Part shown: one piece after another, positions 47,776 to 57,040 of the stretch
Layout of the letters: each line of letters starts with the position of its first letter
How positions within the stretch are numbered: position 1 is the stretch's first letter
Origin: Dioscorea cayenensis subsp. rotundata
Lineage: Eukaryota > Streptophyta > Magnoliopsida > Dioscoreales > Dioscoreaceae
DNA length: 64,000 bases
NCBI RefSeq assembly: GCF_009730915.1
Contig: NC_052482.1
Coordinates: forward strand, 19,994,345-20,058,344
Reading direction: 5' to 3'
Notes under the pieces: generated by a model
What the model saw: the letters and a program-made list of their open reading frames with translations, nothing else
The model's database searches: none
What the model was told of the DNA's origin: nothing
Position numbers and translations under genes: made by a program

Positions 47776-48061
47776 GGTAAGGCAAGGTACGTCAAGCTTA
47801 GTGAAGTCTTCTTGGGAGGCAACCCAAGTGTTTACTGTTTCTTATCTTCTAGTTTAGTTTGTTTTCATGAATAATTTGTTAAGTGTTGGTGTCTTGATTT
47901 TTAGATGCTTTTGCTGAGATCTTCTTGCGAACTTTGTGTATTCATCGTGTGTTTTCATGTGGAACTGGCGAAGTTGTGTCGTTTGAGCTTTATTCCATGT
48001 TTTTCACTGGTAAAACATGCATACTAGGGCAGGCTCTGAGCGTGTTAACATGTTCAGAAAC
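47776..48061 (+). other. Post-pol untranslated region of the gypsy element
   Basis: Starts TAAGGCAAGGTACGTCAAGC and has CTTGGGAGGCAACCCAAGTG. The minus-strand element near 56600-56650 has the same block (GGGAGGCAACCCA), so it is a conserved element feature. Confidence 0.6.
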
Positions 48062-48592
48062 TTTCTGCAGAGCCTGTAGGTTTTTCTAAGGCATCCAGTG
48101 AACATGCACGGGCGTGTGGAATTTCCGCACGCCCGTGGATTTGTATTGTGAGCTCATCCACATAAGGCACAGGGGCGTGCGGCTGCCCCTGTGAACTACT
48201 ATGCGAATATCGCACACCCGTGGATAATTTCCGCACGGGCGTGTGAATTCCTGCAGAGTTTGGCAGATTATCCCGAGAGCACACAGGGGCGTGAACTCGC
48301 CCCTGTGGGCGACCTTGTAACAAGTGCACGGGCATGGGTAATTTCCTCACGCCCGTGTGAAACTCTGCAGAGGAGCCCTATTCATCACGAGAAAGACACA
48401 GGGGCATGTGGGTGCCCCTGTGAACTGGGCCTGTGAATGCCCACGGCCGTACGAAATTTCCGCATGGGTGTGTAGAACACTTAGCGATTTTTCTCGGATA
48501 TCAAGCGAAGCCACAGGGGCGTGTGTCTGTCCCTGTGAGACCTTCGTTTGTGGGGGCACGGGCGTGGGTGATTCCCGCACGCCCGTGTAGAT
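48062..48592 (+). repeat. Tandem array of alternating GC-rich hairpins, ~113-bp period
   Basis: Five units start near 48107, 48213, 48327, 48440 and 48557. Each has a first palindrome CACGGGCGTG, then an AATTTCC-type loop, then CACGCCCGTG. A second palindrome of the CACAGGGGCGTG...GCCCCTGTG type follows in the first four. CTGCAGAG recurs between units. Mutations are often in the loops, while the arms stay complementary or nearly so. Confidence 0.88.
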
Positions 48593-49058
48593 CTCCAGGA
48601 ATTAAAAGACTGTCTGCTCTCCCAATACATTGGTCACACCATGTCCCTAAGCTGACGCTAAGCCGCCCAAAGAACATTTTTCGACATTCTCCTGTCCTCC
48701 TATTGTTGTCTTTGAAACGATTGATTGTGCATTGTGTGGATTGTAGGGGTGTTTAGCTTCAACTTGTCGGTAAACCTTTGTTTCCTCTTGTCACCGACTT
48801 CCTTTGAGTCTAGCTGATTACTTGCGATTAAAATGGATAATACACATCGGTTTTCTTACTAAAATGGTTATGATTTGTTTTTGAGAAGATCTGGAAGTGA
48901 GATAGGGGTGTAGCCCGAAGAATGGCTACAAGGGTCGTGCGTTTTCCACGTCCCGTGAATCCACATGGGCGTGTGAAATTTCCGCACGGCCGTGTATTGT
49001 TATTTTCCTGGAGTCTGAATGAAATTTATTGATTTTCTTTTTCTAATACATGTAGGTA
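48593..49058 (+). other. Spacer between the hairpin array and the ORF1-like frame
   Basis: No gene. One more palindrome lies at 48964-48995 (CATGGGCGTGTG, AAATTTCC, GCACGGCCGTGT). Confidence 0.6.
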
Positions 49059-49942
49059 TGGGCTACAGATCGAAGAAGGTAGTTGCTAAGCGTCCTAGAG
49101 GGCCTGCCCCTGGGCCGAAAAGTCATGGAATTCACACTTCCTGTGCATCGAGCTCGGTTTGAGCGGTTAGCGAAGCTTAAGTTTGGTCAAACACGAATCC
49201 CGGATGTTGGGTCACTCAAGAAGATGCAACTAGCAGATGACATGGTTGATGAGGTCGAGAAACTATTATTTGTCGGTAGTTGGCACAAGTTATTGAATAT
49301 TCATAACCCTGCTATCCGCTCACTCACTTTAGAGGTGCTTGCTTCATTTGAGTTCGACCGCTCTTATGCTCATTTTGATAATGATGGCGCTATTCAGTTC
49401 AGAGTTTTTGGGCAACATCATAGTATGAGCATCACACAGTTCTCCACTAGACTTGGTCTATATGATGAGGAGTATACTGAACTGAGGAGTATGAGAGTCT
49501 TCCAATTGACATGTCGGGTTTATCTCCCAAGGAGGCATATAAAATACTATGTGGTAAAGGGCGATATGAACCAGGAGTGTCTAAGGCCTCATGTTTATCT
49601 CGACCTAGTTATAGATATCTTCACACCATCATAAGCAGGTCAGTGAATGGTCGCGGTGATAGCACGGGAGTCATAAACAAGCAAGAACTTCTGTACTTAT
49701 ACTCCATGGTTCAGAACGTGCCGGTCAATCTGGGGCACATTTTAGCGGAGTATTTGAAGCATCAAGGACAGTATCCCAGACTAGGTGTCATTTTCTCGGG
49801 TCCATACATTACTAGACTCATTTTGGGGATGGGTCTACGAGACACAATCAGCGAAGTCGAGAAGACGATAATACCTGCACCACTTGGGTTAGAGACAATG
49901 AGGCTTATAGGTTTGGTCAGTAAATATCCAAATGGTGTTTAA
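49059..49942 (+). pseudogene. ATHILA ORF1-like retroelement protein remnant
   Basis: Starts MGYRSKKVVAKRPRGPAPGP at 49059. A frameshift near 49130 leads to PVHRARFERLAKLKFGQTR, SWHKLLNIHNPAIRSLTLEV, IQFRVFGQHHSMSITQF. A second frameshift near 49500 leads to YRYLHTIISRSVNGRGDSTG, NKQELLYLYSMVQNVPVNLG and RLGVIFSGPYITRL, ending at TAA 49942. This matches my memory of the plant 'Athila ORF-1' retrotransposon family (a tolerant match, no search was run). Its role in the element is uncertain. The position 3' of pol is where Athila-type elements carry an extra frame. Confidence 0.7.
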
Positions 49943-50286
49943 GGTACCTCCTGCAACTGTATCAAGTAACTGCTTTATGCTTGGGTTCATACCATTGTAG
50001 AAAGTTTTGAATGATCATCCACTCAAGGAACCCATGATGAGGACATTTCCCCATTAGATCCTTTAATCTATCCCATGTCTCAAAAAGAGACTTCAATTTT
50101 GTTTGCACAAAAGAAGATATCTCAAACCTAAGCTTTGCAGTTTTTTCGGGAGGAAATATCAGGCAAGAAAAGCTTCTACCATCTCCTCCATATAACAAAA
50201 TTAGAATGATGATAGAATAAGAAGATATGAAATAGAATAAATGAATAGCTAAGATAGCAAAGTGCAAAGTATCGCTAAACACCCAC
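49943..50286 (-). pseudogene. Gypsy gag fragment, minus strand
   Basis: The minus strand reads FPPEKTAKLRFEISSFVQ, LFETWDRLKDLMGKCPHHGF, then NFLQWYEPKHKAV and DTVAGGTL, a typical Athila-type gag core. It lies just inside a PBS and the LTR at 50311, so it is the 5' start of a minus-strand element. It is cut at about 49942 by the oppositely oriented ORF1-like sequence. Confidence 0.8.
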
Positions 50287-50304
50287 TTCCTGGTAACATC
50301 GCCA
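50287..50304 (-). other. Primer-binding site, minus-strand gypsy element A
   Basis: The minus strand reads TGGCGATGTTACCAGGAA, close to the TGGCGCCGTTGCCGGGGA site of many plant gypsy elements. It stands six bases inside the LTR border (50311). Confidence 0.75.
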
Positions 50305-50310
50305 AAAACT

Positions 50311-52107
50311 TGATAACGCCCCCTGCCTGTGACCCGCAAGTATATGGATTTGTAAAGTAATAAATCCCAAGTGAGGTAGGTATTGTATCCACATGAAGTA
50401 GGGAGTAAAAATACTTAAATTGCTACTTAACCACGTGAATGTGAACAATGATAGTGTCAATAAAATGTAATGTGAACAAAGATAAAAGAAACAAAAAATG
50501 AGAGGCGCAAGTAAGTAAGAGGTAAGGCAATCGATAGAAGTGGGGTACTCGGACAATGTTCCCCTAGGATTAATGTTTCAAGTGCAAGACCCATTATTAT
50601 ACTTCCTAATCAATAATCAATGAGTCTTGGAAATCTTTAAGCACACGGTCCTAAATCTAAGGTCAACCGTGACTAATTCTACACTATGTCTAGGCGGAGA
50701 AATCGCTCTGTCCCAACACCTCACACTGTGTAAAGTTGCATGGAGTTCTAGGGAATCCAAGTGATAAACCCTTGTCCTATGTATAGAACTAACCCTTTGG
50801 TCCAGGAAAAAGGCCCCTAGTAACATTTAAGCCCCAGACACTAGAGTCACTTTGGCGCTTCACTTTATTGCTCATGCAACTAAGCCCAACGGAGTTTATT
50901 TTCTAGAACTTCACTCTATTGTGACCGCAAAGACCTCAAGGAAGTGGAGATAGGATATATCACATCGGAGGGTAAAGGAGACGCTCTGCTACCTCTCGAC
51001 TCACCCTCTCAACCCTCTCCAATCATGCAATGTCTAACCCTCGTAGTGTGTCACTTATCTACAATGATTACAAAGATGGACTCTCAACCCTAGTGTCACT
51101 CTAAGGGAGAAATCATTCAACAAGCATTCAAGATTGAAACTCATTTGAAACATCAATTAAGGAAAGCATAATAAAAGATCAATTTAACAATAACATCCTA
51201 GGGTTTACAAAACCCAAGTACCGACTAGGGAGTTTAGCTCTCCATGGAGCACAATACAATCAACAATGAAATCATAAGTAAAAACAAGTTTTCCATAAGA
51301 AAACCCCCTCAGTAGTTATGTCGATGGTCTTGTGGAGTAGAAAAGTCTTCTCTAAAGGTCCCCTTGTCCAGCCTAGGGAACATCTCGCCGGATTGGTGTC
51401 GATGAAAGCTCTCCCAATAACCATCTTCCAATTGGAGCGCGGTGTTGAATCCTAAGAACCACTCCAAAAATATGCCAAAAGCCTCTCTAAACCCTAGCTG
51501 ACGGCCTCTCGAAAGATGGATGAAAGTTAGAGAAAAGGAAAAGAATATCCCAAAAGTTGGGCTGAATCGCGGCTTAAATAGGGCTGGAATAGGGAATCCA
51601 CACGCCGCTGTGGGATTTCCCCACGGGCTTGTGGATTTTCCACATGGGCTTGGGGAATTTTCACACGCCCGTGTGGATTTTCTGGAAATCCTGTTTTCAG
51701 CCGGTTGTCAACAGTAACTGCAACAGTATTTTGCTACAACATCTACTACAGTACTCGACCAAAACACTCCCAATTCCACATTTTTCATTGAGGCAACATA
51801 AATGGGCACACATTTATGCCGTAGATCGCACATCATTTTCAATCAAAAGCTTCATTGGCGGAGGTCTTGTTATCAATGCACAAGTCGGGATACGCAAATG
51901 TGACTACCTTTGTGCCCCTCCAACTCATTTTAGTGACTTGAATTCATGGAGGTTGGCACACATTCACGTATCTTGGAGTCCCACTTGTGTCTTCATGTTT
52001 GTTCCTTCCAAGATTCCACCAAATAATGGGGTTATGATCTACTTTTGGCTTCTTTTCTCAATACTTTGAAAGAACACTTCACATTCTTATCACACAAGCA
52101 CTTGTCA
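50311..52107 (-). repeat. LTR A (gypsy, minus orientation, 1.8 kb)
   Basis: On the minus strand it runs from TGACAAGTGCTTGTGTGA (52107) to GGGGGCGTTATCA (50311). Shared family blocks include CAAGTGCAAGA, GTCTAGGCGG, CCTCTCGACTCACCCTCTCAACC and GTTTAGCTCTCCATGGAGC. A TATTTAA box lies at 51574-51580, with palindromes at 51599-51677 upstream of it. It is adjacent to a PBS and gag, so it was a 5' LTR. It is inserted into LTR C. Confidence 0.85.
51574..51580 (-). promoter_or_regulatory. TATA box of LTR A with upstream palindromes
   Basis: The minus strand reads TATTTAA. Three CACGGGCTTGTG/CACACGCCCGTGTGG-type palindromes begin 19 bp upstream (51599-51677). Equivalent layouts occur in LTR B (TATA 53419-53425, palindromes 53445-53522) and LTR C (TATA 55017-55024, palindrome 55043-55081). 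Confidence 0.7.
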
Positions 52108-55100
52108 TGTGAACAATATCAATGCAAATAAAAGTAAAAAAAAAAAAAGAAAACCTAAAAGGAATTGACAAGGTCCCTCTTCGCATATCCCGCAAGTGCA
52201 CGAGTTTGTCGAACTAATAATCCCGGGTGAGCGGGTATCGAATCCACAGGAAGTAGGGAATAAAAACACTTAATTCTCTTCTTAGCTATATGAAAGATCA
52301 GTAGTGATAATTGTGACAATGATTCAATTCTCAAAAGTAAAAGCAACAAGTAAAAGAGCACGAGTAAAGGAGGAGGTAAGGCAATCGATAAAGATGGGGT
52401 ACTCGGATAATGCTCCACCTAGGATAATTGTTTCAAGTGCAAGAACCCTCTATTATGCTTCCTAATCAATGCAATGGTGAGTCATGGAAATCCTTAATTA
52501 CATAGTCCCAAATCTAAGGTCAACTATGCCTAACTCTATACATGTCCCGGAGGAGAGATTAGATAACCTCTCAACCTTGCACTCGCATAACACTATACAT
52601 GTCCCAAATCTAGGGATTCCAAGTGATAAATCTCTTCCTAATTATAGACCTAACCCTCTGGTCCAGGTGGAAAGTCCCTAACCACAATTAAACCCTATAT
52701 ACTAAGATCACCTCAACGCTTCACTCCGTTGCACGCGCAACTAAGCCCTAGCGGAAGTTCATCCCTTAGACCATTCACTCTATTACGGCCACAAAGAACT
52801 CGAGGAACGGAGGTAGAATCTATCACGTCAGAGGGGAAAGGGGACCCTCATGTACCTCTCGACTCACCCTCTCAACCCTCTCCAACCTAGCTTTGTCTAA
52901 CGCTCGTGGTGTGTCACTCACTCACAATGTTACCAACGAGAACTCTCAACCCTAGTGTCACTCTAGGGGAAATGTTCATACAATCAAGTATTCAAGGTTG
53001 GAACTCACAATAAACATAAATTAATTGAAAGCATAATAAATAAATTCAATGAAACGAATACATCCTAGGGTTCACAAATACCCAAGTACCCACTAGGGGT
53101 TTAGCTCTCCATGGAGCTAAGTACAATCAAAGAAATAGAATGTAAAAGTAATGAATCCATAGGAAAACCCCCCTCGATGGTCATGTCGATGGTCTTGTGG
53201 AGAGTCCTCTACTCGTCGTCCAAGTATTCACTCGTCCGGTATAAGATACGCCTCAACGGAAGCTCCCATACCAACTATCTTCCTATGGAATGACGATGTC
53301 AGAGCTGTAGAACCTCTCCAAAACCCTAGCCAATACCTCTCAAAACCCTAGCCGAAGCCCTCTCTCAAGTTAGGGAAAAGATGGAGAAAATAATACTGAA
53401 ATCGAGGCTGAATCGGCTTTAAATAGGGCTGGAATCGGGTGACTACACGGGCCTGTGGATCTTTCACATGCCCCTGTGGAATTTCCTCACGGGCGTGTAT
53501 AATTTCCACACGCCCGTGTGGGTTCTCTGATTTCCTGTTTTCTGGGTCGGCTATGAACAGTGCTGCTACAGTATTCGGCCCGAATATATGCTTTCATCGG
53601 GGTAACGCAAACGGACACACGTTCACGTCGTGGATCACTTGCTTCTTCAATGATAGACAAGTTGGTGGAGCTCTTGTTCTATGCGCATAAGTCGGAATGC
53701 TCGAGTGTGACTGCCCTTATGTCTCTCCAAATGGATGTGTCAACTAGAATACGAGGAGGTTGGCACACACTCTAGCATCTCACACCTGACCTATGTCTTC
53801 ACGTTTGAACCTTAGCAAGATTTCCTCCAAAATCAGTGCATTGTGTTCCACATTGGCTTCTTTCCTTTATACTTGGCCTCACAACCCTGCCTGTACGAAA
53901 GTAACATAAAAACACACATATTAGTGTAAAAACTAGAGAAAAGTAATGCTCAACATAAGGAATAAACGCTTCACATTCAAATCGCACAAGCACTTACCAG
54001 GAATAAGGAGAGGCAATCGATAGAAAATACGGCACCCAGACATTGCTCACTGTAGGACTATTGTTTCAAGTGTAGGACAAATCATTATGCCTCCTAACTG
54101 ATATTTAATGAGTCATGGAAATCCAAATACATATGGTCCTAAACCTAAGGTCAACTATCACAAACCCTACACTATGCCCAGCGGAAAGGGATACTCTCGA
54201 CACCTCACATTGTGTGGGGATTGCATGAAGCCCTAGGGAATCCAATTGGGAAACCCTATTCCCTAAATTAGATTTAACCCTTTGGTCTAGACGAAAGACC
54301 CCTAGTCACCAATAAGCCCGAGCACTAAGAATTACATCAACACTTTACTCTATTTCTTGCACAACTAAACCCCAGTGGAGTTTGTCTCTTAGCACTTCAC
54401 TCTATCATGGACTCAAAGAACTCTTTGAACATGGATGTAGGATAAACCACCACGGAAGGAAAAGGGGATATATCGCTACCTCTCGACCCTCTCCAACCTT
54501 GCTTTGTCTAATCCTATTGGAGTGTCACTCATCAAGAAGAATTACCAAGATGGATTCTCAACCCTAGAGTCACTCTAAGGGAAAATCAATACAACAAGCA
54601 TTCAAGGATGGAACTCAATTAAAACATCAATTAAAGAACCATAATAAAGGTCAATGAAATAAAATCATCCTAGAGTTTACAAGTCCAATAACCCATTAGG
54701 TGTTAAGCTCTAAATGGAGTAATACACAATCAACAATAAAATCAATAGTAAAAATATGCAATCCATAGATAAAACCCCGTTGTAGTCCGTATCGATGGAC
54801 TTGTGGAGCCGCGTCTCCTCTAAAGTTTCTTTGTTATGCCTAGGGCACACCTCACCGAATTGATGCCAATGGAAGCTCCTCGAATAATACTCTTCCAAAG
54901 GAACTCAATTTCGAAGGTCATAGAACCGCTCCAAAGACCTAGCCAAAGCCTCTCCAAACCATAGCCATAAGCGCCTCCAAAGGGAAAAAGATTGGGGAAA
55001 AGATCTCAAGTCGTAGTATTTATAGGGGCTGGAATCGGGCATCCACACGGGCGTGTGGAATTTCCACACGGCCGTGTGGATTTCAAGATTTTGGTTTCCT

Positions 55101-55603
55101 GCGAGCTGTGAATAGTAACTACTATAGTGATTTTGCTACAATGATTTGCTACAATAAACTATTATAGTACTTCACCAAAATGCTCCCGAATCCACTCCTA
55201 TCATTGAGGCCACATGAATGGGTACACATCCATGCGGTAGATTGCGTTGCGTCTTCAATAAAATAACATTACAAAGATCATACAAGTATTGTACAAGTAA
55301 GAACTTGTGAGTGTGACTACCTTTGTACCCCTCCACTTTACGTAATCGCTTGAACACAATGGAGGTTGGCACTCACCCACATGTATTTAAGCACAACTTG
55401 TGTCTTCAAGTTTTTTCAAGCCAAGACTTCATCAACAAATGCATCCACGATCTACCTTTGCTTTATTTCATCAAACTTTATCTCCATAACCGTACATGCA
55501 CAAAAGAACACAAATACACAGGTATAAGCGACAAAATCTGATAAAAGTGATGCTCAATGTAAGAAAAGAATACTTTGTATTACTTATACACAAGCACTTA
55601 TCA
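52108..55603 (-). mobile_element. LTR C (gypsy, minus), interrupted by LTR B
   Basis: Begins on the minus strand TGATAAGTGCTTGTGTATAA at 55603, with the family promoter block (TATAAATA at 55017-55024) and the CACACGGGCGTGTGG palindrome. It runs to 54005, resumes at 52165 left of LTR B, and stops at 52107 where LTR A is inserted. Its last ~130 bp (the PBS end) are missing or displaced. Confidence 0.75.
52166..53999 (-). mobile_element. Solo LTR B (gypsy, minus, 1834 bp)
   Basis: The plus strand reads TGACAAGGTCCC... to ...GCACTTACCA, giving TG...CA borders. Perfect 5-bp duplications GGAAT lie at 52161-52165 and 54000-54004. Blocks are collinear with LTR A (ATCCCGGGTGAGCGGGTATC, GGTCCAGGTGG, CTCGACTCACCCTCTCAACC). 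No internal domain is attached, so it is a solo LTR. Confidence 0.9.
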
Positions 55604-56340
55604 ATAACCCTACCCCTCACGAGGTACCACTGTATTACTTGTAACGATCCATGCACTTGCAGAGAGTATATCATGGATCATATCAAGCAAAGCATCAAAG
55701 CATAAAAAAACCACAAGACCAAATAAAGAATAAATAAGCTTTTAATGTATTCCTAGACTAACTCCATCCAATAGTTCTCCGAAGTTGGGGATTAGAGGAT
55801 CTAATGATTGTCCAGATGATGATCATTGAAGATGCCTGTAACGCGCGATATTCTTCCCTGATGCCTGTTGACATACTCTTTAAAAATCCACTGGAATCCA
55901 TTAGAATATGGAAGAAATACTGTCTTTCTCTACTCAGATCTCCAAAAATCTAGGCACCCTAGGTTATTTATCAAAAACATTTTCCCAAATTTAGAGAATA
56001 TTGGGGTATTTATAGTAATCGACTCTACCACAACCTCACCACAGAAGTTGTGATGCCCGTTGTGAGTAAGTTATTGCTTCGGCTCCAAGTCACATCATGG
56101 CAGGGTCTTTGGGTATCATGTGTCTTGACAACGGCCGTTATAGACTTCACAATTGCCATTGTGAGGACATTATAGCTTCTATGCTGCTACTAGTAGTTCA
56201 TGATGCCATGGTTGAATCATAGCAGTGGTAAGTGTAGACTACGGGCATTGTGAGTTGCCATAACACTCGTTGTGAGTCGTGGTGCAACCGTCATTCAGCA
56301 ACTTGCTTCATTTTACTTCAAAACATCCTCTAGTTCACTT
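55604..56340 (-). other. Degenerate LTR-like segment with its own palindrome cluster
   Basis: The minus strand has ACTATAAATACCCC (TATA, near 56015). On the upstream side it has a cluster of ACAACGGCCGTTATAG, CACAATTGCCATTGTGAG and ACGGGCATTGTGAG-type palindromes (56040-56300). This is the same promoter layout as the other LTRs, with different palindrome sequence. Borders are not resolved. The block at 55604-55690 resembles the PBS-side end of the family LTR in plus orientation. Confidence 0.45.
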
Positions 56341-56620
56341 CTTTCTACCTAAAATAGAAATAAAGGTCATTGTGAACAAAATAATGAAATTTGTTAGTAA
56401 TGATATGCTAAAAAAGTAAAATTTCATGCTAAATGTAGTGTAAATAATATAGTACTAGATTCCCCAATCATGTTTTGCTCATAAAATTCAGTGGGAGTGA
56501 GCCAATTTCAAACTTTCATATTAATTACCACTTTCTATATTTTATTAACTAATGAATAATATTGGAAACTAAGAGTAAACGAACTAAACCCTAGGAAACT
56601 ATGTGGGTTGCCTCCCAATA
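56341..56620. other. Spacer, no gene seen
   Basis: AT-rich. It ends at the conserved post-pol block GGTTGCCTCCCAATAAGG of the minus-strand element. Confidence 0.5.
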
Positions 56621-57035
56621 AGGGCTTGTTTTACTTCATGAGCTTGACGTACCTATTCTTACCTCAATATATCTTTGATAGGTTAAATATCTCTCCGTTG
56701 TTAGTCCAATTACTCCCCAGAAAATGATATTTTAGATGATAACCATTTATCTTATGAATGGTCATGACCATCTTAATTTTAGTTTACCAGGAAATAACCT
56801 TAATCTGGAAACCTGGTCCCTTTCTCGAAACTCCTTGTTACGTTTGAGATATTGATCATGGTATCTCTTTGTGCGCACTTTGTCAACTTTTTAATTTTCA
56901 TAGCTAGTTGTCCACCATTCTTCGATCTCTAAAAGTTGCAATTTTCTTTTTCTTCCTGCGAGATAAATGCCAAGGTTCAAGTTTTTTCTTGCCCAATGTG
57001 CTCTATGTTCCAGTTCTATAGGGAGGTAACTGGTG
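56621..57035 (-). pseudogene. Gypsy integrase C-terminal part (minus strand), separated from its core
   Basis: The minus strand reads IELEHRAHWA, RKLQLLEIEEW, LRLFPGKLKLRW and KINGYHLK, the C-terminal part of a gypsy integrase. It continues exactly from LVYGKAC at 60475 on the other side of the LTR D/G insertion, as judged from the plus-strand copy, where LVYGKSCHLPVELEHQ is continuous. Confidence 0.8.
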
Positions 57036-57040
57036 ACACA

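Larger units (their letters stand above)
45594..49942 (+). mobile_element. Ty3-gypsy (Athila/Tat-like) element, 3' part, cut at both ends
   Basis: Contains RT from the catalytic DD onward, RNase H, integrase, a post-pol region with a hairpin array, and an ATHILA ORF1-like frame. The 5' part is cut by the CACTA element at 45593. At 49942 the sequence switches to a minus-strand gag of another copy. No LTR of its own is seen. The GPY/F-type integrase end without a chromodomain fits the Athila/Tat side of gypsy elements. Confidence 0.85.

Noticed and set aside
48062..48592. CRISPR-like reading of the repeat array
   Set aside because: Plant nuclear DNA within a retroelement; units are imperfect palindromes without uniform repeats and unique spacers.
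48054..48756. Overlapping 77-107 codon frames on both strands
   Set aside because: They are produced by the GC-rich hairpin array, which is open in several frames because of its repeats.
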